A stretch of 64,000 nt of DNA. It comes from Anaerolineae bacterium. Lineage in GTDB: Bacteria > Chloroflexota > Anaerolineae > Promineifilales > Promineifilaceae. Position numbers and translations under genes: made by a program. Where the stretch lies: the NCBI GenBank assembly GCA_019637635.1, contig JAHBVI010000007.1, positions 29,248 through 93,247 on the forward strand, read 5' to 3'. The notes below the pieces were generated by a model, which was not told the origin of the DNA, searched no databases, and saw nothing but the letters and a program-made list of their open reading frames with translations. How positions within the stretch are numbered: the stretch's first letter is position 1; every line of letters begins with the position of its first letter. Below are positions 19,169 through 28,826 of the stretch, one piece after another.

Positions 19169-20158
19169 ATGAGCGGCATCCTGGCAATTTTCCTGTTAGC
19201 GTTGGCGGTCACGGCCGTGAGCATTCCCTGGGTGCGGCGGTTGGCGCTGCGCACCGGCTTCGTAGACGCCCCCTCGCAGCGCAAGCTGCACAGCACCCCC
19301 ATGCCCCTGCTCGGCGGGCTGGCGATTTTTGCCGGCGCTTTTGTCGCCCTGGTCTTTTTTGCCAATGAGACGCCCGGCGCCGTCACCGGTGTTTTCCTCT
19401 CTCTCACCCTGGTCATGTTAATTGGCCTGGCCGATGACCGCTATCATCTGCCCGCCCGTCTCAAACTGCTGGGGGAACTGACGGCCGTCTTCATTCTCAT
19501 CTACTTTGGCATTCAGGTGCGGCTACCCCTGCCGGACATTGTGAATTACGCCATCACCGCCCTCTGGCTGATTGGCATTACCAACGCCATCAACTTCCTG
19601 GATAACATGGATGGCCTCAGCGCCGGTATCAGTGGCGTGGCCGCCTCGTTCATGCTGCTGTTGGGGCTGCAAAACGACCAATTTTTGGTGGCCGGTCTGG
19701 CGGCGGCGGTGTTTGGCGCTTGCCTGGGTTTTCTGCGTTACAACTTCCCGCCCGCCAAAATTTTCATGGGTGACGTGGGTGCGCTGTTCCTGGGCTTCAC
19801 CCTGGCAATTTTAGGCTTGCAACTGCGTTTCCCGGCCAACCAGGCCACCGTCACCTGGATGGTGCCCATTTTCATCCTGGCGGTGCCCATTTTTGACACC
19901 ACCTTAGCCGTCATTTCCCGGCTGCGGCGCGGCCTCAGCCCGAACACTGCCGGAAAAGACCACATCAGCCATCGCCTGGTGCGGCTGGGCTTCAGCCAGC
20001 GCGAAGCCGTCCTCATCCTCTACCTGCTCACCGGCGCCACCGGCATGGTCGCCCTCTACATCACCCAGGCCGACCTGGTGCAGGCCTACATCCTGGCCGT
20101 TATCTGTGGCCTGATCGCCCTGTACATCATGTGGTGGCTGGAGAAGAAGTGGGGGTGA
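19169..20158 (+). CDS. Polyprenyl-phosphate N-acetylhexosamine-1-phosphate transferase (WecA/TagO/MraY superfamily)
   Basis: 329 residues with about ten transmembrane helices. Family signatures are present: the Asp pair in GLADDRYHLPARLKLLGE, NFLDNMDGLSAG, FMGDVGALFLGF, and the cytoplasmic His motif GKDHISHRLVRLGFS. The enzyme transfers a sugar-1-phosphate from a UDP-sugar onto undecaprenyl phosphate and so starts cell-surface glycan or teichoic-type polymer synthesis. Length and lack of UDP-MurNAc-pentapeptide features favour WecA/TagO over MraY. It sits directly after the O-antigen-ligase fusion, in keeping with a shared role in surface polysaccharide. Confidence 0.9.
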   Translation: MSGILAIFLLALAVTAVSIPWVRRLALRTGFVDAPSQRKLHSTPMPLLGGLAIFAGAFVALVFFANETPGAVTGVFLSLTLVMLIGLADDRYHLPARLKLLGELTAVFILIYFGIQVRLPLPDIVNYAITALWLIGITNAINFLDNMDGLSAGISGVAASFMLLLGLQNDQFLVAGLAAAVFGACLGFLRYNFPPAKIFMGDVGALFLGFTLAILGLQLRFPANQATVTWMVPIFILAVPIFDTTLAVISRLRRGLSPNTAGKDHISHRLVRLGFSQREAVLILYLLTGATGMVALYITQADLVQAYILAVICGLIALYIMWWLEKKWG

Positions 20159-20282
20159 GGGGGTGATAAGATGAAGGGGGGATGGGGTGAAGGGGTGATG
20201 AGGTGACAATCTCCCAATCTCCCAATCGCCTAATCTCCAATCTCCAATCTCCAATCTCCAATTACCCAATCACTCCCTATCA
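20150..20282. repeat. Intergenic GTGATGGGGTGA and CAATCTCC tandem repeats
   Basis: The stop codon region of the transferase passes into GGGGTGATAAG/GGGGTGAAGGGG units, then about eight CAATCTCC(AATCTCC) units and one CAATTACC. They run to 5 bp before the proB ATG, so no ordinary ribosome site is present there. Confidence 0.75.
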
Positions 20283-20286
20283 ACCC

Positions 20287-21387
20287 ATGTACCAACGTAT
20301 CGTCATCAAAATCGGCACCAGCGTCCTTACCAGGGGGACGCCGCACCTGGATCAGGCGCATATGGTGGAACTGGTGCGGCAGTGCGCCCGGCTGCACCAG
20401 GTGGGTAAAGAAGTCATCATCTGCACCTCCGGCGCGATTGCCGTGGGCCGGGCGCGGCTGGACTTTCCCGACCTGCCGCCGACGTTGAGCCACAAACAGA
20501 TGTTGGCGGCGGTGGGGCAGAGCCGCCTGATGCAATTTTACGAACGGTTTTTTGAGATTTACGGCATTCATGTGGGCCAGATTTTGCTCACTCGCGCCGA
20601 TGTGCAAAACCGCCGTCGCTATTTGAACGGCCGTGACACCCTCCTCACCCTCCTAGAACATCACATCGTACCCATCGTCAACGAAAACGACGCCGTAGCC
20701 ACCGAGGAGATTAAGGTAGGCGACAATGACAACCTCTCCGCGCTGGTGGCCACGCTGGCCGAGGCTGATTTGCTGCTGCTGCTTACCGACCAGCCCGGCC
20801 TGTTTACGGCCGATCCCCGCACCCACCCGGACGCCCAACTCATCGCCGAAGTGGAACACATAGACGCGGCGCTCAAGGCGTTGGCCGGGGGCAGCGTCAG
20901 CGGCCTGGGCGTGGGCGGCATGGCTACCAAATTGCAGGCGGCCGACGTGGCTCGCCGCGCCGGGACGGATGTGATCATCGCTGCCGGGCACGCCCCGGAT
21001 GTGATCAGCCGCGCAGTGGCCGGTGAAGCGGTGGGCACCCGCTTCAAGGCGCTGAAAACGCCGCTGGAAAACCGCAAAAAGTGGATATACGCTGGCCGTA
21101 AACCGGCGGGCAGCGTAACGGTTGATGCCGGGGCAGCGCAGGCGTTGTGTACTAACGGCCGTTCCCTCTTACCGGCGGGCATCACGGCCGTAGCCGGCCC
21201 CTTTGAACGTGGTGATACCATTAGCATTATGGATGCGGACGGCCGTGAACTGGCCCGCGGCATCACCCGCTACAGCAGTCACGATCTCACCCGCATCGCC
21301 GGACATCACTCAGATAAAATTGTGGAGCTATTGGGGTATGCTTATGGCCCGGTGGCCGTGCATCGGAATGATATGATTTTGGTGTGA
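20287..21387 (+). CDS. proB: Glutamate 5-kinase ProB
   Basis: 366 residues. The first enzyme of proline synthesis, making gamma-glutamyl phosphate from glutamate and ATP. The N-terminal amino-acid-kinase domain shows [28 protein letters not shown] and [12 protein letters not shown]. The C-terminal ~95 residues are a PUA domain ([16 protein letters not shown] to [11 protein letters not shown]). I chose the ATG before YQRIVIKIG because upstream in-frame sequence is tandem repeat. proA follows 83 bp downstream, giving the usual proBA pair. No ribosome site is visible ahead of the ATG because the repeat runs almost up to it. Confidence 0.96.
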   Translation: MYQRIVIKIGTSVLTRGTPHLDQAHMVELVRQCARLHQVGKEVIICTSGAIAVGRARLDFPDLPPTLSHKQMLAAVGQSRLMQFYERFFEIYGIHVGQILLTRADVQNRRRYLNGRDTLLTLLEHHIVPIVNENDAVATEEIKVGDNDNLSALVATLAEADLLLLLTDQPGLFTADPRTHPDAQLIAEVEHIDAALKALAGGSVSGLGVGGMATKLQAADVARRAGTDVIIAAGHAPDVISRAVAGEAVGTRFKALKTPLENRKKWIYAGRKPAGSVTVDAGAAQALCTNGRSLLPAGITAVAGPFERGDTISIMDADGRELARGITRYSSHDLTRIAGHHSDKIVELLGYAYGPVAVHRNDMILV

Positions 21388-21470
21388 GAGATCGGGGATT
21401 AGCGATTGGAGATGGCGAGCGTACAATCTCTAATCTCTAATCTCCAACCTCTTTGTATGAGGACGAAACA

Positions 21471-22733
21471 ATGACAGATCTGATTGTGATGGGCAAAGCG
21501 GCCAAAGCGGCCAGCCGCAAACTGGCGACATTGACGACGGATGCCAAAAACGCGGCGCTGCTGGCGATTGCCGATGAATTGGAAGCACAGGCGGGGGTGG
21601 TGCTGGCGCAAAATGAACTGGATATTGCCGACGGCCGTACCCAAAACCTGAGCGACGGCCTGCTGGATCGGCTGCTGCTGACGGAGAAGCGTATTGCCGG
21701 GTTGGCCGCCGATGCCCGCAACGTAGCCACGCTGCCCGACCCGGTGGGCAGCGAATTTGACGCCCGCCTGCTGCCCAACGGCCTGCGCCTCAGCCGCCGC
21801 CGCATTCCCTTTGGCGTGGTCGGCGTGATCTACGAAGCCCGCCCCAACGTCACCATTGACATTGCCACGCTTTGCCTGAAAACGGGTAACGCCTCCATTT
21901 TGCGCGGCGGCAAGGAGACGCGGCGCAGCAACCTGGCCCTGGTGAATGTGATTCAGGCAGCGTTAGAAAGGGTGGGGCTGCCGGGCACGGCCGTGCAGTA
22001 CATTGCCGACCCCGACCGCCAGTTAGTGGCCGATTTCCTGCGGCTGGATCAGTATGTGGACGTAATCATCCCGCGTGGCGGCCACAATTTGCACAGGCTG
22101 TGCAAAGAGACGGCGACGATTCCGGTGATTACCGGCGGCATTGGCATTTGCCACGTCTTTGTGGACGAGAGCGCCGACCTGGGTAAGGCGGTGGATATTG
22201 TGGAGAATGCCAAGGTGCAACGGCCGTCGGTCTGCAATGCCCTGGATACCGTGCTGGTGCATCCGGCGGTTGCCGAGGCGTTTTTGCCGCAAATGGCGGC
22301 GCGGCTGGCGCGGCATGGCGTGGAACTGCGGCCAACCGGCCGTGCCCTGGAAATTTTGCAGGCCGATGGGCACGGGGCAGCGGTGATCCCTGCCGGGCCA
22401 GAAGACTTTGATACGGAGTGGATGGCCCTGATCTTGGGCGTCAAAATCTGCGAATTGGACGAGGCCATTGACCACATTCAGACCCACAGCCTGGATCACA
22501 GCGACAGCATTGTCACCAACAATTGGGCCAACGCCACCCGTTTTGTGAATGAGGTCAACTCCTCGGCGGTGTTTGTAAACGCCAGCACCCGCTTTAACGA
22601 TGGCGGGCAGTTTGGCCTGGGGGCGGAGGTGGCCGTCAGCACCCAAAAGCTCCACGCCCGCGGCCCCATGGGGTTGGCGGAACTGACGACCTATAAGTGG
22701 GTGTGTATTGGCGATGGGCATGTACGGCCGTGA
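21471..22733 (+). CDS. proA: Gamma-glutamyl phosphate reductase ProA
   Basis: 420 residues. It reduces gamma-glutamyl phosphate to glutamate-5-semialdehyde with NADPH, the step after ProB. The aldehyde-dehydrogenase-like fold is complete, with the catalytic Cys in [14 protein letters not shown] and the cofactor region [15 protein letters not shown]. The start has GAGGA 6 nt upstream. The region between proB and proA is again a GATTGGAG/CAATCTCTAAT repeat pair (about 21392-21450). Confidence 0.96.
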   Translation: MTDLIVMGKAAKAASRKLATLTTDAKNAALLAIADELEAQAGVVLAQNELDIADGRTQNLSDGLLDRLLLTEKRIAGLAADARNVATLPDPVGSEFDARLLPNGLRLSRRRIPFGVVGVIYEARPNVTIDIATLCLKTGNASILRGGKETRRSNLALVNVIQAALERVGLPGTAVQYIADPDRQLVADFLRLDQYVDVIIPRGGHNLHRLCKETATIPVITGGIGICHVFVDESADLGKAVDIVENAKVQRPSVCNALDTVLVHPAVAEAFLPQMAARLARHGVELRPTGRALEILQADGHGAAVIPAGPEDFDTEWMALILGVKICELDEAIDHIQTHSLDHSDSIVTNNWANATRFVNEVNSSAVFVNASTRFNDGGQFGLGAEVAVSTQKLHARGPMGLAELTTYKWVCIGDGHVRP

Positions 22734-22758
22734 TCCAACAGGCAGCGTGTAAATAGTG

Positions 22759-22796
22759 GAGTGTGCATCCTCAGATGCGCATCTAAGAATGCGCAC
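22759..22796. repeat. Imperfect palindrome GTGCATCCTCAGATGC
   Basis: GTGCATCCTCAGATGC pairs imperfectly with GCATCTAAGAATGCGCAC (two-base gap plus mismatches). It lies downstream of proA, where it could stop or process the proBA transcript. Confidence 0.55.
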
Positions 22797-22870
22797 GCCG
22801 CGGTAAACAACCGTAACCCTAAACGCACGATCATTGACACTTGTCATGCACATAAAACACGCTAAAAATG

Positions 22871-22923
22871 TTTGTAGTGGGCGATTTATCGCCCAGAGAA
22901 GGCGATAAATCGCCTACTACAAA
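22871..22923. repeat. Palindromic element GTAGTGGGCGATTTATCGCC
   Basis: Arms of 23 nt (TTTGTAGTGGGCGATTTATC then GCC, and its reverse complement) pair with one mismatch around the loop CAGAGAA. It shares the core GTAGGGCGATTT with the palindrome at 59272-59308 and, more loosely, GTAGGGCAATTT at 54785-54813. All three lie between genes. Confidence 0.8.
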
Positions 22924-22945
22924 CGACTGTATGAAGGAGGAAACT

Positions 22946-23305
22946 ATGTCTGAATTGGAAAGTTACCGTGATGAAACTCTGGACATGCTGCGCCAGAAAG
23001 GACTGAAACGCTTTGCCACAGTGTGGACGGCCGATGGTGTCTGCGTTGGCGAAGCAGTGCGGCTGCATCATCGCACACATGACGTCAACCCGGAACTAAA
23101 GCTGTACCCCAGTTACCTGGAGTGCCGGAGCATTGAAATGGGCGGCAATGTTTTTATCCCCACCAATTTTGTGGCCGATTATGATCCGGCAGCCCATAAG
23201 GTGACACTATCCGTCAACATCCGAACAGTCCAGCGCGAAACCTGGGAACGCGCCCCTGATTTTATTGCTCATCACATTTCGCAGGTGGAAGAACTACCTG
23301 TGTAG
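22946..23305 (+). CDS. Small conserved-looking protein of unknown function
   Basis: 119 residues from an ATG with an excellent AAGGAGG site 5 nt upstream, which overrides a longer in-frame extension through the palindrome. The sequence is soluble and mixed alpha/beta (LDMLRQKGLKRFATVWTADG, then several beta-like stretches such as HKVTLSVNIRTVQRETWERAPDF). It resembles small PRC-barrel or RNA-binding-like folds, but I cannot assign it. It stands alone between proA and the oligopeptidase. Confidence 0.75.
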   Translation: MSELESYRDETLDMLRQKGLKRFATVWTADGVCVGEAVRLHHRTHDVNPELKLYPSYLECRSIEMGGNVFIPTNFVADYDPAAHKVTLSVNIRTVQRETWERAPDFIAHHISQVEELPV

Positions 23306-23306
23306 A

Positions 23307-23380
23307 GTTGTAATTGGGTAAGTGAGTAATTGGGTAATTGATTGCCTGAATTACTGATTTACCCAATTACCCGATTACCC
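23307..23380. repeat. TAATTGGGTAA repeats with inverted copies
   Basis: Units of GTAATTGGGTAA lead into the reverse-complement set TTTACCCAATTACCCGATTACC. The block ends 2-3 bp before the next ATG, leaving no room for a ribosome site. Confidence 0.8.
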
Positions 23381-23382
23381 CC

Positions 23383-25440
23383 ATGACTAAACCCCGTTTC
23401 CCTTACCCCCCGGCCCGGCAAGCTGATGTGGTAGACAACTATCACGGCCGTGCCATTCCCGACCCCTACCGCTGGCTGGAAGACCCCGATTCACCGGAAA
23501 CCCAGGCGTGGACGGCGGCGCAAAATGAACTCACCCGCCACTTTATTGACGAACTCCCGGCGCGGGCTGTTTTTGCCGAACGGCTGGCGACGCTGTGGAA
23601 TTACCCCCGCTACACCGCGCCTGTTACCCGGCATGGCCGCACCTTTTTCCAAAAGAACGACGGCCTGCAAAACCAACCGGTGCTGTACTGGCAGGAAGGC
23701 GACGCGCCGCCACAAGTGCTGCTAGACCCTAATACCTTGAGCGACGATGGCACGGTCGCCATCATCGGCCAGTCGGCCACGGACGACGGCCGTTATCTGG
23801 CCTACACCCTCTCTCAAAGTGGCTCTGACTGGCAAACCATGCACGTGCGGGACGTAGACGCCGGCGCCGATACCGGCGACGTCATTCAATGGTGCAAATT
23901 TGCCACCGCCGCCTGGCTGCCGGACAACAGCGGCTTTTACTACGCCCGCTATCCCACGCCCGCTGAAATGCCGGACGCCCCCCCCAGCACCCACCACCGG
24001 GTTTACTTTCACAAAATGGGTACGGCGCAGGCGGCCGATGAACTGGTGTATGCCCGCCCGGATGCGCCCGATTTGGGCTTTAATCCAGAGGTGACGGACG
24101 ACGGCCGTTACCTCATCCTCCACGTCTGGGACGGTACCGACCCGCGTAACCGCCTCTACTACCGCCACCTGCAAACCGGCGACGACTTTGTGCGCCTGAT
24201 TGACGAGATGGAGGCCAAATACATTTTCCTGGCCAATGATGGCCCGCTCTTCTATTTTGAAACCGATTACCAGGCCCCACACGGCCGTGTCATCACCATC
24301 AACGTGGAAAATCCCGACCGCGCTCACTGGCAGGAGATCATCCCCGAAAGCGACGAAATGATTGAATACTGCCGTCTGGTCAACGAGCATTTTGTGCTTG
24401 ACCGGCTGCGCCACGCCAGCCACCATCTCTACCTGTTCCAGAAAGATGGCACGGCCGTTGGCGAAATTCCGCTGCCCACCCTCGGCTCTATTGTAGAATT
24501 GAACGGCCGTCGCGCGGACACCTGTTTTTATTACCATTTCCAATCCTTCCTCTACCCGCCTACCATCTTTTGTTATGACTTTGCCACAGGGCAGGCGATG
24601 GCCGTTTACCAGCCCACCCGGCACTTCGACCCGGCCCTTTACGAGACGACGCAGGTGTTTTATGAATCGAAAGATGGTACGGCCGTGCCCCTGTTCCTCA
24701 CCCACAAAAAAGGGCTAAAGCTGGACGGCCGTAATCCTACTATCCTTTATGGTTATGGCGGCTTCAACATCAATGTGCCCCCCCTCTTTGCGCCTGCCCG
24801 GCTGGCCTGGCTGGAACGCGGCGGCGTTTACGCCCAGGCCAACCTGCGCGGCGGCGCCGAATATGGCGAGGAATGGCACCAGGCGGGCATGTTGCACAAC
24901 AAACAAAACGTTTTTGACGACTTCATCGCCGCCGCCGAATGGCTCATTGCCCAGGGATACACATCGCCCCAAAAACTGGCAATTGAAGGGCGCAGCAACG
25001 GCGGCCTGCTGGTGGCCGCCTGCATGGTGCAGCGCCCCGACCTCTTTGGCGCGGCGCATTGCGGCGTGCCCGTCATAGATATGCTGCGCTACCAGCTGTT
25101 TACCGCCGGCCGTTACTGGACGAGCGAATACGGCAACGCCACCGCAGACCCGGCCCACTTTGACTTCCTCCTCGCCTATTCGCCCTTGCACAACGTCAAA
25201 CCCGGCGTCGCCTACCCGCCGCTCATTATCACCACCGCCGACACCGATGACCGCGTGGTGCCGATGCACGCCAAGAAGTTCGCTGCTACCCTGCAAGCAG
25301 CCGACCCAGGCACCCATCCGCTTCTCCTGCGGGTGGAGATGAAAGCCGGGCACGGCCTGGGCAAACCCACCGCCAAACTCATTGAAGAAGCCGCTGATGT
25401 CTATGCTTTCCTGTGGACAATGTTGCTGGGGAATGGGTGA
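23383..25440 (+). CDS. Prolyl oligopeptidase family serine peptidase (S9A)
   Basis: 685 residues, the usual length of S9A enzymes. The N-terminal ~400 residues fit the seven-bladed propeller (YHGRAIPDPYRWLEDPDSPET at the start is typical). The C-terminal alpha/beta-hydrolase has the catalytic Ser in EGRSNGGLLVAA, Asp in TADTDDRVVP and His in MKAGHGLGKP. It cleaves short peptides after proline. There is no signal peptide, so the enzyme should be cytoplasmic. A glycosidase gene begins 12 bp after its stop. Confidence 0.95.
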   Translation: MTKPRFPYPPARQADVVDNYHGRAIPDPYRWLEDPDSPETQAWTAAQNELTRHFIDELPARAVFAERLATLWNYPRYTAPVTRHGRTFFQKNDGLQNQPVLYWQEGDAPPQVLLDPNTLSDDGTVAIIGQSATDDGRYLAYTLSQSGSDWQTMHVRDVDAGADTGDVIQWCKFATAAWLPDNSGFYYARYPTPAEMPDAPPSTHHRVYFHKMGTAQAADELVYARPDAPDLGFNPEVTDDGRYLILHVWDGTDPRNRLYYRHLQTGDDFVRLIDEMEAKYIFLANDGPLFYFETDYQAPHGRVITINVENPDRAHWQEIIPESDEMIEYCRLVNEHFVLDRLRHASHHLYLFQKDGTAVGEIPLPTLGSIVELNGRRADTCFYYHFQSFLYPPTIFCYDFATGQAMAVYQPTRHFDPALYETTQVFYESKDGTAVPLFLTHKKGLKLDGRNPTILYGYGGFNINVPPLFAPARLAWLERGGVYAQANLRGGAEYGEEWHQAGMLHNKQNVFDDFIAAAEWLIAQGYTSPQKLAIEGRSNGGLLVAACMVQRPDLFGAAHCGVPVIDMLRYQLFTAGRYWTSEYGNATADPAHFDFLLAYSPLHNVKPGVAYPPLIITTADTDDRVVPMHAKKFAATLQAADPGTHPLLLRVEMKAGHGLGKPTAKLIEEAADVYAFLWTMLLGNG

Positions 25441-25452
25441 TCCGTAGCCGCC

Positions 25453-26826
25453 ATGCACAAACGTAAACAAAACATCTGGCGGCTGGTGGTGGCGCTGGCG
25501 GCGGTGGGACTGGTCCTCTCCCTCTTACCGGCGGCCACATCGCTTGATGACCTCACAGGGGAAGAGACGGCCGTCGGGCAACTGCGTGGCGTACTCCATT
25601 GGTTGAACACAGCCGTGCGCCCCCAACCTGCGCTCGCCCCCGACACAGAGATGGCGGTCACGGCCGTTTCCCCCCTGGGCGTCAACACCTTTTTGCAGAC
25701 CGAAGTGGAAGAAGCCAAACGCGCCCGCAGCCTGGAACTGGCGCGGCAGGCCGGTTTCACCTTCCTGCGCCAGGAGTTCACCTGGGAAGATATTGAGGTG
25801 CATGGCAAGGGAGATTTTGTAGACCGGCGCAACGATCCCGACGGCGTGAATGCCTGGTTGAAGTATGACCACATTGTGCAACTGGCGGAGGAATACGACA
25901 TGGAGCTAATCGCCCGGCTGAGCAACCCCCCGGCCTGGACGCGGGCGCTGCCGGAAGAACAAACCGGCGCCCTGGCCCCCCCGGACGATTACCAGGATTT
26001 TGTGGATTTTGTCACGGCCGTCGCCACTCGCTATCGGGGGCGTATCCACTACTACCAGATATGGAACGAACCCAACGGCAATGGCGAATGGGGCCACCAC
26101 CAACCCGTCAACCCGGAGCAGTATACCGACCTGTTGTGCCGCGCTTATAAAGCAGTGAAGGCCGTAGACCCTACGGCCGTTGTTCTGGCCGGCGCATTGA
26201 CCCCCACCGTTGAACTCAGCCCGGCCAATGTCAACGACCTGGTCTTTTTGCAGCGCATGTACAATGCCGGCGCCGCCGCCTGTTTTGACGTGATGTCTGC
26301 CCAGGGCTACGGTCTGTGGTCGGGGGCCACCGACCAGCGGCTGCGGCCAAACGTCATCAACTTCCCCCACCATCTGCTCATCCGCGACCTGATGGTGCGC
26401 AATGGCGACGCCGCCAAACCAATCTGGATTAGCGAAATGGGTTGGAATGTGGCCCCAGAGGGCATGGATGCCCACTATGGCCGGGTGACGGAAACGCAGC
26501 AGGCGCAGTATGCCGTGGAAGCCTATGACCGCATCCAGGCCGAGTGGCCCTGGGTGGGGGTGAGCGCGTATTGGTTTTTGAAACGGCCGTCGGACAGCGA
26601 ACAAAACGACGCCTGGTATTACTTCCGCCTGCTGGAACCCGATTTCACCCCCCTGCCGGTTTACACCGCCCTGGTTGACCGCGCCGCCCAAAACGAACCC
26701 ATCACACCCGCCCCCCACTGGGTATACGCCTGGGCGCAAGTCCGTCCCGCGTTATTCACCCTCAGCGCCGCCATCCTCTTTTTTGCCCTGCTGCGCTGGC
26801 TGATGGGGGAAGAGGTAATGGGGTAA
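25453..26826 (+). CDS. Membrane-anchored glycoside hydrolase (cellulase/GH39-like TIM barrel)
   Basis: 457 residues. An N-terminal hydrophobic segment (about 8-27) and a C-terminal one (about 433-450) bracket an extracytoplasmic catalytic domain. The likely acid/base Glu is in QIWNEPNGNGEW (about residue 203) and the nucleophile Glu in WISEMGWN (about 325), the clan GH-A pattern. QEFTWEDIE and SNPPAWTRA match the early barrel strands of GH39/GH5-like enzymes. The substrate is not predictable. It follows the oligopeptidase closely and may share its transcript. Confidence 0.82.
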   Translation: MHKRKQNIWRLVVALAAVGLVLSLLPAATSLDDLTGEETAVGQLRGVLHWLNTAVRPQPALAPDTEMAVTAVSPLGVNTFLQTEVEEAKRARSLELARQAGFTFLRQEFTWEDIEVHGKGDFVDRRNDPDGVNAWLKYDHIVQLAEEYDMELIARLSNPPAWTRALPEEQTGALAPPDDYQDFVDFVTAVATRYRGRIHYYQIWNEPNGNGEWGHHQPVNPEQYTDLLCRAYKAVKAVDPTAVVLAGALTPTVELSPANVNDLVFLQRMYNAGAAACFDVMSAQGYGLWSGATDQRLRPNVINFPHHLLIRDLMVRNGDAAKPIWISEMGWNVAPEGMDAHYGRVTETQQAQYAVEAYDRIQAEWPWVGVSAYWFLKRPSDSEQNDAWYYFRLLEPDFTPLPVYTALVDRAAQNEPITPAPHWVYAWAQVRPALFTLSAAILFFALLRWLMGEEVMG

Positions 26827-26862
26827 TTACCCAATTCCCCCATTACCCAATAAAATACCCGC

Positions 26863-27882
26863 ATGACGGATTGGCAAAACGTGATTGGGCATGGGTGGGC
26901 GGTGCAAATGCTGCGGCAGAGTTTGCAGCACGGCCGTAACGGACACGCCTACCTCATCACCGGCCCCGACCAGGTGGGCAAGACCACGCTGGCCCGCGCC
27001 CTGGCCCAGGCGCTCAACTGCACCGGCCAGGCGGATGGCTCGTGTGGCCCCGGCCATCTGTGCCGCGCCTGCGCCCTCATCGCCAACGACCGGTATCCCG
27101 ACGTGCGCCTGGTAGAGCCAGAGGTTAGTGGCCGGGGCAAACTGACGTTGAAAATTGAGACCATCCGCCAGTTACAGCAAGAGTTGAACCTGTCGGCGTA
27201 TGAAGCCCGCACCAAAGTGGCTATCCTCAAGCGGTTTGACGCCGCCACCATTGGCGCCTCTAACGCCTTCCTCAAAACGCTAGAAGAGCCACCGCCGCGC
27301 GTGGTGCTGATTCTGACGGCCACAGACGCCGACACCCTGCTGCCGACCATCTCCTCGCGCTGCCGCACGTTGAACCTACGGCCGTTAGCCACCGAACTGA
27401 TCGAGCAAAGTTTGACCACCCGCTGGCGGGTGGATGATGAGATGGCCCACCTGCTGGCGCATCTGGCCGACGGCCGTCTTGGTTGGGCGGTACGGGCGGC
27501 GCAAGAGTCGGCCATTTTAGAGGAGCGGGCAGCGCATCTGGCGCAGTTGCAGGAGGCATTGGCGGGCAGCCGGGTGCGTCGTTTTCAACTGGCCGACAAA
27601 CTGGCGAACAAACCGGAAGCCGCCCCCGCCGTGTTGCAGACGTGGGTGAGTTGGTGGCGGGATGTGAATTTGCTGGCGCAAAGTGGGGGAACGGGCTTGG
27701 CCGCGCTGACCAACATTGACCAGCTAGACGCCATGCGCCAGACTGCCAGCCGTGTGCCGGACACGGCCGTACTCGCCAGCCTCAAACAAACCACCCTGGC
27801 CCTCTGGCAACTGGAGCATAATGCCAACGGCCGTCTCGTCCTGGAAAACCTGTTTCTCACCTATCCCTATCTGACGACGTGA
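26863..27882 (+). CDS. holB: DNA polymerase III delta' subunit
   Basis: 339 residues. A clamp-loader AAA+ subunit with Walker A GPDQVGKTTLARAL near residue 30, a four-cysteine zinc module (CTGQADGSC, CRAC), TLEEPPPRVVLILTA and the SRC motif ISSRCRTLNLRPL. The Walker A is intact, as in many delta' proteins outside enterobacteria. The length and the absence of a tau-like C-terminus argue against DnaX. The 36 bp before the start is an inverted TAATTGGG-type repeat, so the ribosome site is poor. Confidence 0.9.
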   Translation: MTDWQNVIGHGWAVQMLRQSLQHGRNGHAYLITGPDQVGKTTLARALAQALNCTGQADGSCGPGHLCRACALIANDRYPDVRLVEPEVSGRGKLTLKIETIRQLQQELNLSAYEARTKVAILKRFDAATIGASNAFLKTLEEPPPRVVLILTATDADTLLPTISSRCRTLNLRPLATELIEQSLTTRWRVDDEMAHLLAHLADGRLGWAVRAAQESAILEERAAHLAQLQEALAGSRVRRFQLADKLANKPEAAPAVLQTWVSWWRDVNLLAQSGGTGLAALTNIDQLDAMRQTASRVPDTAVLASLKQTTLALWQLEHNANGRLVLENLFLTYPYLTT

Positions 27883-28014
27883 TTGGTAATCGGTAATCCG
27901 TAATCGGGCTTCGGCTAACGGTTTACGGATAACGGCTCACGGATAACGAATACAACCACCACCCCCCATTCCCGTATACCTCTGCGTAGCAATTGCTGGT
28001 AAAATGACGACATC
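27883..28014. repeat. GTAATCGGTAATCC and TTTACGGATAACGG repeats
   Basis: Several 8-9-bp units (GGTAATCG, GTAATCCG, GGATAACGG, GGCTCACGG) take up the first half of the 132-bp gap. The second half is unremarkable and carries only a weak ribosome-site candidate before the next ATG. Confidence 0.65.
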
Positions 28015-28731
28015 ATGTTAGCTGAAGCACTGCCCACGATATTTACCTGGTACAACCTGCCCTTCACCATCATGCTGGTTTTGTGTGGCCTGTTGGCCGT
28101 GTTCCAGTTGGTGGGCTTGGGCGGGGATGGCGACTCCGACCTGGACGCTGACTTTGACGCCGACATTGATGCCGATGTTGACCTCGACTTCGACGCCGAC
28201 GCCGATCTGGATGCTGACATTGACGCCGATGCCGATCTGGATGTAGATGGCGGCCTCGATTTCTTGTCTGTGCTGGCCTTTGTGGGGGTGGGCAAAGCGC
28301 CGCTGATGGTGGTATTGGTGGTGCTGCTGGGCAGCATGGCCATCATCGGCTGGACGCTGAACAGTCTGTTGGAGGCGGTATTAGGCAGCTATCCGGCCTG
28401 GGGGCTGCTGCTGGTTTTGCCCCTTTCCTTCCTCATCGGCGGCCTCATTTCGTCCCGCGTCGCTCGTGTGATTGGTCGCGCGCTGCCCTCGATTAGCAGT
28501 ACGGCTACCAGCGCCGCCGGGCTAGTGGGGCGGCGTGGCGCGGTTATCAGCCCGCGCCTGGATAGCCGGTATGGCCTGGTGCGCGTGCGCGACCAGGGCG
28601 GCACCCTGATCAACGTCTTTGCCATTACCGCCGGCGAGGAGCCAATTGACGGTAAGTCAGAAGTGGTGCTGGTTGAGTATGACGCGGCCAACAGACGGTA
28701 CACGGCCGTGCCAATCAATAGAGAGCCGTAA
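28015..28731 (+). CDS. NfeD/YqiJ-like membrane protein with Asp-rich loop, flotillin partner
   Basis: 238 residues: an N-terminal helix (about 12-32), a ~40-residue loop in which almost every second residue is Asp (residues ~40-82), two or three helices (about 85-160), and a C-terminal OB-fold-like beta domain ([28 protein letters not shown]). This order is that of YqiJ/YuaF-type proteins, which are encoded next to flotillins and help form membrane microdomains. The flotillin gene follows 96 bp downstream, which supports the call. Confidence 0.82.
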   Translation: MLAEALPTIFTWYNLPFTIMLVLCGLLAVFQLVGLGGDGDSDLDADFDADIDADVDLDFDADADLDADIDADADLDVDGGLDFLSVLAFVGVGKAPLMVVLVVLLGSMAIIGWTLNSLLEAVLGSYPAWGLLLVLPLSFLIGGLISSRVARVIGRALPSISSTATSAAGLVGRRGAVISPRLDSRYGLVRVRDQGGTLINVFAITAGEEPIDGKSEVVLVEYDAANRRYTAVPINREP

Positions 28732-28752
28732 GCAACGTCAGTTATTGAGTAA

Positions 28753-28810
28753 TTTGTAATTGGGTAATTGGGTAATTGAAGAGCCAATTACCCAATTACC
28801 CAATTACAAA
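28753..28810. repeat. Perfect palindrome of TAATTGGG repeats before the flotillin gene
   Basis: 26-bp arms made of three TAATTGGG units and their exact reverse complement flank a 6-nt loop (AAGAGC). It ends 4 bp before the flotillin ribosome site AAGGAGG. A transcript from the upstream gene would carry a strong hairpin just before the flotillin start. Confidence 0.9.
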
Positions 28811-28826
28811 CTTCAAGGAGGATCCC

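Noticed and set aside
28140..28260. Asp-rich stretch as a tandem DNA repeat element
   Set aside because: It is in frame within a gene whose family (YqiJ/NfeD-like next to flotillin) often has an acidic loop, and codons vary from unit to unit, so selection on protein is the simpler explanation.
19120..28810. Tandem intergenic repeats as CRISPR arrays
   Set aside because: Units are only 7-9 bp and adjoin without unique spacers, and no cas genes are present.
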